A stretch of 64,000 bases of DNA from JAAYZM01 sp964510785 (GTDB lineage: Bacteria; Actinomycetota; Actinomycetes; Actinomycetales; Cellulomonadaceae): contig CAZECM010000005.1 in the NCBI GenBank assembly GCA_964510785.1, positions 1 to 64,000 of the forward strand, written 5' to 3'. Position numbers and translations under genes: made by a program. Shown here piece after piece: positions 53,790-62,718 of this stretch. Each line of letters opens with the position of its first letter. The stretch's first letter is position 1. The notes beneath the pieces were generated by a model, which was not told the DNA's origin, did not search any database, and was given only the letters and a program-made list of their open reading frames with translations.

Positions 53790-54518
53790 TTGCACCCGTG
53801 CGCGAACCCCGGACATGTGTCCGGGGTCTATCGGTTCGCGTCTGGATGTTCCGGGAGCACGTGGGAAGGCGTGGAACTCTTCCCCGCGCCGCGGCCCAGA
53901 CGCTGCGCTACGTGCCCTGCGCCGCTGCCACCAGGCGCGCGCGACTACTGCTCGAAGCGGTGCAGGTGGCGTGAGGAGAAGCGCCGTCAGCGCCGCAGGC
54001 AGCGGGCCGGTCAGGTGACCGGCCAAGGCTCCCTGGATGAGCGGTCAGCTCCCGATCACGACGGTCAGGTGACCAGCCAGGAGCGCGGTGCTGATGGCGG
54101 TCAGGTGGATGGTCGCGTGAGCGGTCACGACCGAGCCGGTGAGCGGTCACGACCAGCCGGTCGCGTCGAGCCGGTGACCGGTCACGTCGAGCGAGGGCGC
54201 GGCGACGCCGGTCAGGTGACCGGCCAAGGCTCCGCGGATGAGCGGTCAGTTGTTGTGACCGCTCTGGGGCTGGCTGCTGGGATGGCTGTGCGCGCCAGGC
54301 GGTCGTCGGCGCTGGAGGCCGAGCTCGTGGCCGCTCAAGACGCGAGTGCGGCGCGCGCGAACGAGCTGGCCTCGCTGCGCGCTCGTGTCGTCGAGCTCGA
54401 GCGTGACGCTGGGGCGCTGGCGCGCATCGTGGAGACGGCCTTCGCGGGTGTCGGGTGGGACGGCTACGAGGAGTCCGTGCGCGCACTGGTCGATCGGAAC
54501 AAGGGTCGGGGGCGCTGA
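53790..54518 (+). CDS. Zinc-finger/coiled-coil protein preceding the relaxase
   Basis: Protein of up to 242 residues. A CxxC...CxxxC finger (RRCATCPAPLPPGARDYCSK, ~38-57) is followed by a very basic stretch, a low-complexity middle (~75-155) with repeated GQVTGQGSxDERS, one hydrophobic stretch (VVVTALGLAAGMAV) and a C-terminal coiled coil (LEAELVAAQDASAARANELA). The start is uncertain: TTG at 53790 or GTG at 53817, the latter inside a 20-bp palindrome. It ends 3 bp before the relaxase start, so the two are coupled. It may be an accessory DNA-binding relaxosome protein; I know no exact family. Confidence 0.6.
   Translation: MHPCANPGHVSGVYRFASGCSGSTWEGVELFPAPRPRRCATCPAPLPPGARDYCSKRCRWREEKRRQRRRQRAGQVTGQGSLDERSAPDHDGQVTSQERGADGGQVDGRVSGHDRAGERSRPAGRVEPVTGHVERGRGDAGQVTGQGSADERSVVVTALGLAAGMAVRARRSSALEAELVAAQDASAARANELASLRARVVELERDAGALARIVETAFAGVGWDGYEESVRALVDRNKGRGR
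53807..53826. promoter_or_regulatory. 20-bp palindrome at the start of the pre-relaxase gene
   Basis: CCCCGGACA-TG-TGTCCGGGG has perfect 9-bp arms and a 2-nt centre. It overlaps the GTG candidate start at 53817, so it could be an operator for autoregulation of the mobilization genes. Confidence 0.55.
54007..54249. repeat. Palindrome array and 42-bp direct repeat upstream of the relaxase
   Basis: GGTCAGGTGACC occurs at 54009-54020, 54063-54074 and 54210-54221. A diverged copy lies at 54099-54110, and GGTCAC/GGTCAG half-sites lie between (for example GGTGACCGGTCAC near 54171-54184). 54007-54048 and 54208-54249 are a 42-bp direct repeat with two mismatches. The array lies inside the coding sequence of the zinc-finger protein, ~270 bp before the relaxase, and could be an oriT or iteron-type site. 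Confidence 0.7.
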
Positions 54519-54521
54519 CCC

Positions 54522-57500
54522 GTGGCGATGAACCTGACGAAGCTGTCCCAAGCGGCCGGCATCGCCTACCTGATGAACACGGTCGTATCCGGCGACACCC
54601 CTCGGCCTGGTCGATCGGGGCTGAGCGCGTACTACGCGGCGGCAGGGACCCCACCGGGAAGGTGGCTGGGGAAGGGTGCGGCCGCGATTGGGGTCCAGGA
54701 CGGCTGGCACGTATCCGAGGACGGCGCCGAGGCGATGTTTCGTCGCGGGGCGCACCCCATCACCGGGGTTCCCCTGGGTGGACGCCCGCTCCAGCTGCAC
54801 GCCGAAGCCCAACCGGTCTCTGCGGCGAAGGTGGCTGGCTACGACCTGACGTTCACGGTGCCCAAGAGCGTGTCGGTGCTGTGGGCCACGGCGAGCGACG
54901 AGACACGCCAGCGGATCATGGACGCCCATCACGCCGCGATCGCGCACACGCTGGACTACTTCGAGCGTGAGGTGCTCCAGTCACGCTCGGGGCGCGGCGG
55001 GATAATCGCCACCCCGGTGGTGGGCATGATCGCGGCGCGGTTCGATCACTTCGACAACCGCGACGGCGACCCGCACCTTCACTCCCACGTCGTGGTGGCG
55101 AACAAGGTCCAACGCCTCAGCGACGGCAAGTGGCTCACCGTGGACGGGCGAACCTTGTATCAAGCGGCAGTCGCACTTTCGGAGATGCACTCCTCGTTGC
55201 TACTCGATGAGCTCCACCGCGACCTGGGAATGGCCTTCGCTGAACCGGAGAGTGCTTCACGCGGCGACGCGAAGGCCGTCGTCCTCGACGTCGTCGGTGT
55301 GCCGGCGAACGTCGTTGAGCGGTTCTCCAGCAGAGACGCACAGATCAGCGTGTTGGAGGATGAACTCTTGGCCGAGTGGCGCGCCGAGCACGCCGGCGCA
55401 GAGCCCACTCGGCGCGAGCGTGCTCGTCTGCATCAGCAGGCGTGGGCCGCGACGCGCAAGCCCAAGTCGAAGGTCGTGCGCCCACTCGGGGAGCTCGTAG
55501 CCACCTGGCGCTCCCAGCTCACCCGACTCGGACACACCCCAGCGGCCCTGGAGGAAGCCAGCCTCGGCCACCCGGTCCACACCCCTGGCACGAGCGCCCT
55601 GGCCGCGAACCCTGATGTGGTGGCGGGCCTCGCTGACGGACTCATCGCGCACCACGAAGCACACAGGCCGCTCGATGAGGTCGAGCAGCTCGCCATGAGG
55701 CTCCTGGACGCGGCCTCTCCTGAAGGTGCGCCGCCCGCCACTGAGTCCCAGGCGCGCGCGTTCGTGGCCAAGGAGGGGCGCGAGGCGGTGCTCGCGCGCG
55801 CCGCCGAGTGGGCAACGGGCAACCTGGAGCACAGTCGGGCGACGTGGACGGTGATGAACGTGCGCGCCGAAGCAGAGCGGCTCCTGCGTCATGTGCGCTG
55901 CCCGGACGCCGATGCCCGCGAAGAGCTCCGCGAAGCGGTGACCGCCGCGGTACTGGCTCGCTGCGAACAGTTGACGCCGACGCTGTACGAGGTGCCCGAC
56001 GTCGCGCGCCAAGACCCGCGCGTCGCCCACCGGGGCGCATCAGTGTTCGATGACCCTCAGCTCGTGCGCTACACCACCGAGCGCATCCTGAACGCCGAAG
56101 CGCTCATCGACCGACTCACCACCCAGGCCGGCGCGGCCGCCCTCGAGGTCGAGCACGCGCGCGGACTGCTCGATGACCTTTCCGCTTCCCAGCAGGCCGA
56201 GCGCGGGTTCGCGATCGCAGACGACCAGCTAGCCGCAGCCCACGGTGTGCTCACGTCCGGGGTGTTCGTTGACGCGATCGTTGGCCCTGCCGGAACAGGG
56301 AAGACCACCACGATGCGCGCGGTGCGCAAGGCGTGGGAGACCGTTCACGGTTCAGGATCGGTGATCGGGTTGACCACCTCGGCGCGGGCTGCAGCGGAGC
56401 TGACCGAGTCGTTGGGCATCGAAGCATCGACGCTGACGAAGTTCACCTGGGAACAGGACCACTCCTCGGTGGCAGGTCACGGTGCGCGCATCTCGAAGTT
56501 GACCGCGCTGGGCACACCTCGCGCGCTTGCTGCCGCTGAGCGTTTGCGCGCGCAGGCCCTTGCCCATGACGCGCTCTACCGCATTCGGCCCGGTCAGCTC
56601 GTGATCGTTGACGAAGCATCCATGTCCTCCACCGAGCACCTGGCCCACGTCGCAAGCCTCGTCGAACGCAACGGGGCGAAGCTGCTCCTGGTCGGTGACC
56701 CCGCCCAGCTCGACGCGGTCGAAGCGGGCGGCGTGCTCGGGCGCATCGAACGCTCCCAACGCGCCCACCAGCTCACCTCGGTGTGGCGGTTCGCCGCCGA
56801 ATGGGAAGCCGGCGCCTCCCTGCGATTGCGCGACGGGGACGTCGAGGTGCTGGGGGAGTACGAGGATCACGGGCGCACCCACGAGGGCGGCGACCTCGAG
56901 ATGTCAGACGGCGCCTACGAAGCGGCCCGTGCCGACCAGGCCCTGGGCCGCTCGACGTTGCTCATCGCGGCCACCAATGCCCAGGTGGACGAGCTCAACA
57001 TGCGCTTCACTCTCGACCGGCGTACGACCGGGGAGGTGGACACCACCCGCACCGCCCCGATCCGGCACCGCCGCGACGCGGCCCTGGGGGACGTGATCGT
57101 GGCGCGCAAGACGGACCGGCGCATCAAGGACAGCGCCGGCGACTTCATCCGCAACGGCGAGCTCCTGGTCGTTGAGCAGATCACCGACACCGGCGAGGTC
57201 ATCGCCCGGCGCCAGGACACCACTGTCCGAGTCACCCTGCCCGCCGCCTACATGGCCACCGAGGTCGAGCTCGGGTACGCCACCACAGCCCACCGCTGCC
57301 AAGGAATGACCGTGGACCGCGCGCACCTGGTCATCTCCTCCGGCGAACACATGACCCGCGAACTGCTCTACGTCGCCATGACTCGCGGCCGCCAGTCCAA
57401 CGCCGCCTGGGTCGGGGTGCTCGACGAGCAGACCGCGCGCGAGCTCCACGTCCCGATCACCGATATCCCCACCGCCACCCAGGTTCTCGCTCGCGCCCTG

Positions 57501-59402
57501 GCGGCCCAGGGCGCCGAGCTCACCGCCCACGAGACCCGCGAGCACGCCGAGCGCGAAGCCGGCGACCTGGCGCGCCTTCTCGCGCAGTACGAGTACGTCG
57601 CAGCCCTGGCCAGCGCACCCCAATGCGCCGCGCAGGTCAGCGCGCTTCTCGGCACAGAGACCGCCGACGAGCTGCGCGCCTGCGCCTCGTGGGATGCCCT
57701 GGTGGCCACCTGGCGAAGCGCCCACCACCTCGACCCCGCGCGAACCGAACGCTTGCTCGCCCTGCCCGTGCCTGACCGCGACCAGGTCCACGACCTCGCC
57801 GCGATCTACCACTCACGCCTCGAGGACGCGATCGTGGCACCGGCCACCCACCAACCACCGCCCGACTGGATCGCAGGAGCCACCGCACCGCTGCATACCG
57901 ACGACGCCGCCCTGGCCGACGCGGCCGCGCAGGTAGCAGCCCGCATCCAGGCCCAGGTCGAGGTCGTGACTGACCTCGAGGTTCTGCGCTCGCCCGACGC
58001 ACCAAGGTGGGTGCAGCGCCTTGGCCCGCGACCCGAAGCGGCCCACCTCGCCGCAGCGTGGGACCGCGTCGTCCAAGCGATCGCGCTGTACCGCGCCGTG
58101 TGGCACGTGGGAACCGGCTCACCGCTCGGGCCGCGCCCGCACGGCGCCAACCGGCGCCACGACCGCGCCTGGCTTCAGGCGAACCGGCACCTAGAGAGTT
58201 GGGACAAGCCCGCCGACCCCGGCGACGACACCGACCCGCCCCACGACGTCGACGTCGACGCCCTGCCTGAGCCGCCCGCGGGCGATTTCGGGCCAGCCGA
58301 GGACGAGCCACCTGTCGAGGCCGAACCCGAGACAGAACCCGACCCCGTGCGCGAGCTCGTCATCGAGGCCAACGCCGCAGCATGGTCCTGGTGGCGCGAC
58401 AAGGCGACCGACTCGTGGGTGCCCGACTACCTTGACGCCCGCGCGCTGGTCGACGTCGATGCAGGCCACGCGCCGGACACCTGGACAGGACTCACCGACC
58501 ACCTGCGATCCCTGGGCTACACCGACGACGACATTCTCACCGCAGGGCTCGCGACGATCTCCCGCAAGGGCACGCTCATCGACCGGTTCCGCGACCGTCT
58601 CGTGCTACCCATCATCGACACCGCCGGCGACATCGTCGCCTTCACCGCACGGGCAAACCCCGCGGAGACCGATCCGCAGACCCCGAAGTACATCAACTCC
58701 CCGGCCACCGTCGCCTACGACAAGTCGGCGACCCTCCTTGGCCTGGACCCCCAGGCTGCCGAGCAGCTACGTCACGGCGCGGCGCCGGTCATCGTGGAAG
58801 GAGCGATGGACCTCGAGGCTGTCCGCACCGCGAGCACCAGGCACGTGCCCCTCGCACCATGCGGCACCGCCCTCACCGAGACACAGCTCGCGGCCCTGCG
58901 GCGCACGCGCGGCGCACCAATCACGGACCTCATCCTGGCCCTGGACAACGACGCCGCAGGGCGTAAAGCAGTCCTACGTGCCTGGTCGCTCCTGACCCCG
59001 CTCGAAGCCGAACGCGCCACAGTCGCCACGCTGCCAGAAGGCTCCGACCCCGCTCAGCTCGTCCAAGACGGCCTGGGCTCCGCACTCACCAGCGCACTCG
59101 ACAACCCTCGGCCCTTGGTCGACGTCCTGGTCGACGCCGTCCTGACCGGCGCCAACCTCGAACACCTCGAAGGGCGCGTCGGCGCCCTACGCACCATCGC
59201 CCACGCCGTCGCACCCCTGAGCGTCGACGCGATCGCACGCACCGGGATACACCTTCACACCCTCCTAGAAGGCCGCCTCCACCCCGACACCATCACGAGC
59301 GTCCTCATAGACACCCACCTCGACGCGGCGCAAGGGGATCCCTCGACCCCAACGCTTACGCCAACCCGCGCATCGTCCACGCAAATCGGGCCAGAGCTGT
59401 AG
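54522..59402 (+). CDS. MobF (TrwC/TraI-type) relaxase-helicase with C-terminal DnaG-type primase core
   Basis: Conjugation protein of 1626 residues that nicks oriT, stays bound to the 5' end and unwinds the strand. The relaxase domain (1-~320) has GLSAYYAAAG with tyrosines 37/38 and the HUH histidines H185-H187-H189 (DPHLHSH). The RecD-like helicase (~560-1000) has GPAGTGKTTTM (near 590), VDEASM (near 694) and HRCQGMTVDRAH (near 925). The region ~1300-1500 matches the DnaG core (YLDARALVD, RFRDRLVLPI) and TOPRIM (VIVEGAMD, LALDNDAAGR), without a CHC2 zinc domain. The start at 54522 (GTG) has GGGG upstream; the ATG at 54528 is possible. Confidence 0.92.
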   Translation: MAMNLTKLSQAAGIAYLMNTVVSGDTPRPGRSGLSAYYAAAGTPPGRWLGKGAAAIGVQDGWHVSEDGAEAMFRRGAHPITGVPLGGRPLQLHAEAQPVSAAKVAGYDLTFTVPKSVSVLWATASDETRQRIMDAHHAAIAHTLDYFEREVLQSRSGRGGIIATPVVGMIAARFDHFDNRDGDPHLHSHVVVANKVQRLSDGKWLTVDGRTLYQAAVALSEMHSSLLLDELHRDLGMAFAEPESASRGDAKAVVLDVVGVPANVVERFSSRDAQISVLEDELLAEWRAEHAGAEPTRRERARLHQQAWAATRKPKSKVVRPLGELVATWRSQLTRLGHTPAALEEASLGHPVHTPGTSALAANPDVVAGLADGLIAHHEAHRPLDEVEQLAMRLLDAASPEGAPPATESQARAFVAKEGREAVLARAAEWATGNLEHSRATWTVMNVRAEAERLLRHVRCPDADAREELREAVTAAVLARCEQLTPTLYEVPDVARQDPRVAHRGASVFDDPQLVRYTTERILNAEALIDRLTTQAGAAALEVEHARGLLDDLSASQQAERGFAIADDQLAAAHGVLTSGVFVDAIVGPAGTGKTTTMRAVRKAWETVHGSGSVIGLTTSARAAAELTESLGIEASTLTKFTWEQDHSSVAGHGARISKLTALGTPRALAAAERLRAQALAHDALYRIRPGQLVIVDEASMSSTEHLAHVASLVERNGAKLLLVGDPAQLDAVEAGGVLGRIERSQRAHQLTSVWRFAAEWEAGASLRLRDGDVEVLGEYEDHGRTHEGGDLEMSDGAYEAARADQALGRSTLLIAATNAQVDELNMRFTLDRRTTGEVDTTRTAPIRHRRDAALGDVIVARKTDRRIKDSAGDFIRNGELLVVEQITDTGEVIARRQDTTVRVTLPAAYMATEVELGYATTAHRCQGMTVDRAHLVISSGEHMTRELLYVAMTRGRQSNAAWVGVLDEQTARELHVPITDIPTATQVLARALAAQGAELTAHETREHAEREAGDLARLLAQYEYVAALASAPQCAAQVSALLGTETADELRACASWDALVATWRSAHHLDPARTERLLALPVPDRDQVHDLAAIYHSRLEDAIVAPATHQPPPDWIAGATAPLHTDDAALADAAAQVAARIQAQVEVVTDLEVLRSPDAPRWVQRLGPRPEAAHLAAAWDRVVQAIALYRAVWHVGTGSPLGPRPHGANRRHDRAWLQANRHLESWDKPADPGDDTDPPHDVDVDALPEPPAGDFGPAEDEPPVEAEPETEPDPVRELVIEANAAAWSWWRDKATDSWVPDYLDARALVDVDAGHAPDTWTGLTDHLRSLGYTDDDILTAGLATISRKGTLIDRFRDRLVLPIIDTAGDIVAFTARANPAETDPQTPKYINSPATVAYDKSATLLGLDPQAAEQLRHGAAPVIVEGAMDLEAVRTASTRHVPLAPCGTALTETQLAALRRTRGAPITDLILALDNDAAGRKAVLRAWSLLTPLEAERATVATLPEGSDPAQLVQDGLGSALTSALDNPRPLVDVLVDAVLTGANLEHLEGRVGALRTIAHAVAPLSVDAIARTGIHLHTLLEGRLHPDTITSVLIDTHLDAAQGDPSTPTLTPTRASSTQIGPEL

Positions 59403-59448
59403 CGGGCCTCACTGCCGTCCGCTGGCGAGGCGCGGGCTTCCCGGTCGG

Positions 59449-60153
59449 TCATAACCCGACTTCACCACCCGCGTTCGGGGACGATGGCGCCGCAGGGTTG
59501 CTGGGACCATGAACTGTGGGGGCACCAGGGAGGGGCGCGTAGGTGAGGCCCTGCGTCCGGTCCGACACGTCGTAGCCGCCCCACGGTGAGCGCCGTCCGA
59601 CTGTCCGTGTTCCGGGGGCCATCCTGGCGGTGACGATGGGCGCTCCAGGGCGCGCCCACCCTGCGGGGTAGGTGGCCTCAGCGGCCATGCGCCACTTCTC
59701 GAGCGCAGCGCCGTGCTGCTTAGCCCTCCCTGTCGCATGGGGTGGTGGTGCGACCGGTGGCAGGTCGCGCCACCCGGGTGCGGCGTGGTCGAGCCATAGC
59801 GCGACGCGCAGCTCTCGGTCGGTCACCGGGGGCGAGGCCCACTCGCAGGGTTCACACACGGCGCGGTGAACGAAGTGGCCGGCGTCGGGGGCGCCTAACT
59901 GGTTCGGGGAGGGCCCGACCCAGGCACGCAGCGCGGCAACGCGGTGCCCGTCGAGGCTCAGGTCAGCCTCGTCGTGGTCAAGGCCGCTTTGCCACCCCTG
60001 GTAGCGGTAGGTCGCCCCGAGGCGTCCGTTGTCCTCTACCCAGGCGTCATAGGTGCGGTCGAACTCTGCGACCGGGTACAGCTCGTCGGTGTAGTGGGGT
60101 GGGGCAACCAGGGGCGGGGCTTGGATGCGCCGGAGGTGGTCGAGCAGGTCCAT
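59449..60153 (-). CDS. Hypothetical protein of the element's accessory operon
   Basis: Soluble protein of 234 residues with no family I can name with confidence. Features are a tryptophan/tyrosine-rich N-terminal half (FDRTYDAWVEDNGRLGATYR), a HRAVCEPCEW motif (~93-102) that could bind metal, and a proline/glycine-rich tail. The ATG at 60153 overlaps the upstream stop by one base (TGATG). It is the last gene of a minus-strand operon that converges on the relaxase gene with 46 bp between. Confidence 0.6.
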   Translation of the reverse strand: MDLLDHLRRIQAPPLVAPPHYTDELYPVAEFDRTYDAWVEDNGRLGATYRYQGWQSGLDHDEADLSLDGHRVAALRAWVGPSPNQLGAPDAGHFVHRAVCEPCEWASPPVTDRELRVALWLDHAAPGWRDLPPVAPPPHATGRAKQHGAALEKWRMAAEATYPAGWARPGAPIVTARMAPGTRTVGRRSPWGGYDVSDRTQGLTYAPLPGAPTVHGPSNPAAPSSPNAGGEVGL

Positions 60154-61025
60154 CAGACCTCAGGCCACGAGTTGTCGGTCGAGTGACGCGGGCTGGCGAG
60201 GTGGAGCCCCGGTGTGGCGCCTGCGATGCTCTCGAAGCTGGCGTCGTCGCTGTGCAGGGGGCCGATGGTCTCTCGCCACGGGCGAGTCAGGGCGAGGTAT
60301 TCTGCGGCCCCCCATCGTTGCCAACCGCCGATCTGCGAGCGGAGGGCTAAGGCTCCGGCTGCGGCGCCAACGGCGAACTCGAGTGGAGCGTAGTAGGGAT
60401 GCGGGGCGTCATCCTCGGCTCCGAGTGCAGCGACGGCCCGTGACCAGGCGCGGTTGGCGGTGGGGGCCAGTCCTGGCGGCGCGATGATGTGCCCTGGGCC
60501 GCGGTCGAAGTCCTCCATCGAGGAGTACGTGGGGAGCTCGGTGCGGTCAACGCGGCTCATGAGCTCGATCTTCTCCTCGACGGTGAGCCTGGCCGCGCGC
60601 GCAACCAGGGCGTCGACGAGATGGCGTTCAGGGGCCGCGTCGGCGCCGACTTCCGTGGGTGCGTAGCGGTCCAGCTCCGACGCCTTGCCCATCGCTCGGC
60701 GTGCGACGCGAGCCGGTGGGACGCCGGGGGGTGCGAGCGTGTCGAACCCGACCAGGATCGCGTGGCAGCCCGGTGCGTGGAGGCCGTCTGCAAGGGCGAG
60801 AGTGGTCTGGTCGGTCTGGCGGTCGTTGCCGTCGATGAAGGCGAGGTCGGGGCTGGCCAGGAACCATGCCTCGACTGCCCACTCGCTCGATCCTTGGGGC
60901 CCCAGGATCGCCGGGTTTGCCCGTTCGAGCGCGTCGCAAACCTCCTGGCCAGCCTCAAGTCTGTCGCGCCCAGGGGCGTGGAAGACGAAGAACACTTGGT
61001 TCTCGACGCGGGCCTCGTGGCTCAT
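60153..61025 (-). CDS. Hypothetical protein of the element's accessory operon
   Basis: Protein of 290 residues, not recognised. The N-terminal half has an alpha/beta pattern (VENQVFFVFHAPGRDRLEAG; a strand ending LAFIDGNDR; CHAILVGFDTL), which suggests a Rossmann-like fold. The C-terminal half is helical and alanine-rich. There is no signal peptide. The start overlaps the previous stop (ATGA). Confidence 0.6.
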   Translation of the reverse strand: MSHEARVENQVFFVFHAPGRDRLEAGQEVCDALERANPAILGPQGSSEWAVEAWFLASPDLAFIDGNDRQTDQTTLALADGLHAPGCHAILVGFDTLAPPGVPPARVARRAMGKASELDRYAPTEVGADAAPERHLVDALVARAARLTVEEKIELMSRVDRTELPTYSSMEDFDRGPGHIIAPPGLAPTANRAWSRAVAALGAEDDAPHPYYAPLEFAVGAAAGALALRSQIGGWQRWGAAEYLALTRPWRETIGPLHSDDASFESIAGATPGLHLASPRHSTDNSWPEV

Positions 61026-61549
61026 AGCCCTGGTCCCTGGTGGGGTGAGGGCGGAGGGTTCGACGGGCCGAGCTCGTAGGTGTAGATGGACGCGGCGGCT
61101 GACGGGGTTGCGAGGGTGCTCTCGCGGTCGGGGTCGCGCCAGAAGGCGGACTGGCCGTGGAGGTGGCCCAGGTCCGCTCGGGCGAGCGCTTCATCGACCA
61201 CGCTCTGCGTGAGCTCCTTGCTCCTGGCTTGCTCCCAGCTCGTGGTCTCTACGACGAAGCGCACGTAGACGATGTCGCACCCAGGGCGGGGCCATACGTC
61301 CGAGGCGCTGATCTTCCTGCGCTCGGGCTCGTCGAGGAACGGTGCGTGGTCTTGGGAGGGGTCGCGGGGGTCGCGGCTCCAGGCGGGTAGTTCCCATCCT
61401 GTGATCCGTGCGCCCGCTTCCCCGGCGCACAGTTCGTCGCGTGCGGCGTCGAGGGCGGCTTCCAGGTCTGCGGCTGGTGTCGCTTCGTGCATGCGCCGGG
61501 TGTCGACGGGCACGTGCAGGGCGTAGAGCACGGTGGTGGTGGGTCGCAT
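61022..61549 (-). CDS. Hypothetical protein of the element's accessory operon
   Basis: Protein of 175 residues with a ferredoxin-like alternation of strands and helices (TTVLYALHVPVDTRRMHEA; DIVYVRFVVETTSWEQARSK), no membrane span and no recognised motif. The start at 61549 is chosen because it lies 1 bp from the end of the preceding gene; earlier in-frame starts would run deep into that gene. The tail is proline-rich. Confidence 0.6.
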   Translation of the reverse strand: MRPTTTVLYALHVPVDTRRMHEATPAADLEAALDAARDELCAGEAGARITGWELPAWSRDPRDPSQDHAPFLDEPERRKISASDVWPRPGCDIVYVRFVVETTSWEQARSKELTQSVVDEALARADLGHLHGQSAFWRDPDRESTLATPSAAASIYTYELGPSNPPPSPHQGPGL

Positions 61550-61550
61550 C

Positions 61551-62660
61551 TCAGACTCCCGGTCCGGACGGTGAGGGTTGCTGGGGGCCGGCGTCCGGCA
61601 GGTTCGCAGGCTTTCGCGGCGCGTGCTTGGCGGCGAGTGCGGCCACCCTGTCGGGCCGGTAGCCCGACCAGTGCTCGGCGCCGTCGACGACGACGGGCAG
61701 CTCGAGGTATCCCATCGCCTTGAGCCGGTCCAGGGCGTCTTGGTCGGTGCGGACGTCGACCTCGGCGTAGGTGACACCTGCCTTGTCGAGCTGGCGCTTG
61801 GTGGCCGCGCACGCCACGCACCCTTGAGAGGTGTACACGGTGGGGGGATCGTCACTACTGTCGGTCAGCTCCAACCAAGGCTCTGCCGGTTCGGAGGCGA
61901 TCGCCACGGCCAGGTCGGCAACGGAGGCTTCGGGAAGGTTGAGGTACGTGCGGTTGGCTTCGATCTCGTCCGGGCCGAGCCACACCAGGCGGGCCATCAC
62001 CGCGGCCGCGTAGGCGTCGGGAAGCTCCCACTCCCCGGCTGGGGGAAGATCAACGCCTGCATGGTCGTCCAGTTCGGCGGTGATCTTCGCCCCGTCGACG
62101 CCGGCCCGCACGGTGATGGTCATCAGCGGGTCGCGAGGTGCGGGGGCGACAAGCAGGTACGCCTCGGTGCCCGAGGGAGTCTCTGCGACGTCGACCGCGA
62201 CGGGCACGTCAAACGCGGTGATCTGCTCGCGCACCTCGGTGGCCGCGGTCACGACGTCCGTCCTGGCGCGATGCTCGATGGCTTTGGCAACCTCAGCGTG
62301 AATCCACGTCGACACCTCAGTCGGGTACAGCGCTGCGGGCATCTCGGGCGCCGGCCCCCACCCGGTGATGTTGGGGTAGGTGCGCTGCGCGAACTCTTGG
62401 GCCTCCTGGGGCGTGTCGAACGTGCGCAGCACTTCGACGTCGGCTGGGGTGTCATCTCCCTCCGCGCGCAGGGACACGTCGAGCACCCCCCACCGCGGTT
62501 CGTTGCTCCAGCCCATCGCCTGGTAGTCCTCGATGTAGACCGGGGACATGCCGTTCTGGCTTGCGGCGACGGCCACGTCGTAGGGCATGTGGATCGCCAG
62601 CTGCCAGTAGGCACCGGAGACGTCGTTGGGCACCCGGGGCGGTTTCTGCTTCTCGGTCAT
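61551..62660 (-). CDS. Fusion of an unassigned domain to a NrdH/glutaredoxin-like domain
   Basis: Protein of 369 residues. Residues ~1-265 are unassigned and acidic with a mixed fold. Residues ~272-345 are a glutaredoxin/NrdH redoxin: TVYTSQGCVACAATKRQL with the active-site CxxC (near 281-284), then YAEVDVRTDQDALDRLKAMG, the cis-proline LPVVV, and SGYRPDRVAAL as in NrdH. The final 25 residues are proline-rich. The redoxin part predicts thiol-disulfide exchange in the cytosol. The start at 62660 begins a clear coding run; the space upstream to 62719 lacks other starts with support. Confidence 0.75.
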   Translation of the reverse strand: MTEKQKPPRVPNDVSGAYWQLAIHMPYDVAVAASQNGMSPVYIEDYQAMGWSNEPRWGVLDVSLRAEGDDTPADVEVLRTFDTPQEAQEFAQRTYPNITGWGPAPEMPAALYPTEVSTWIHAEVAKAIEHRARTDVVTAATEVREQITAFDVPVAVDVAETPSGTEAYLLVAPAPRDPLMTITVRAGVDGAKITAELDDHAGVDLPPAGEWELPDAYAAAVMARLVWLGPDEIEANRTYLNLPEASVADLAVAIASEPAEPWLELTDSSDDPPTVYTSQGCVACAATKRQLDKAGVTYAEVDVRTDQDALDRLKAMGYLELPVVVDGAEHWSGYRPDRVAALAAKHAPRKPANLPDAGPQQPSPSGPGV

Positions 62661-62718
62661 GGTGTGGCTCCTTGCGGGGTCGAATCGTGCAGGACTGCGC
62701 TGGGGGCGTGTGGCGGTG

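Noticed and set aside
54007..54249. CRISPR array
   Set aside because: Only two copies of the 42-bp unit, 201 bp apart, with internal palindromes and an open reading frame through them; no cas genes.
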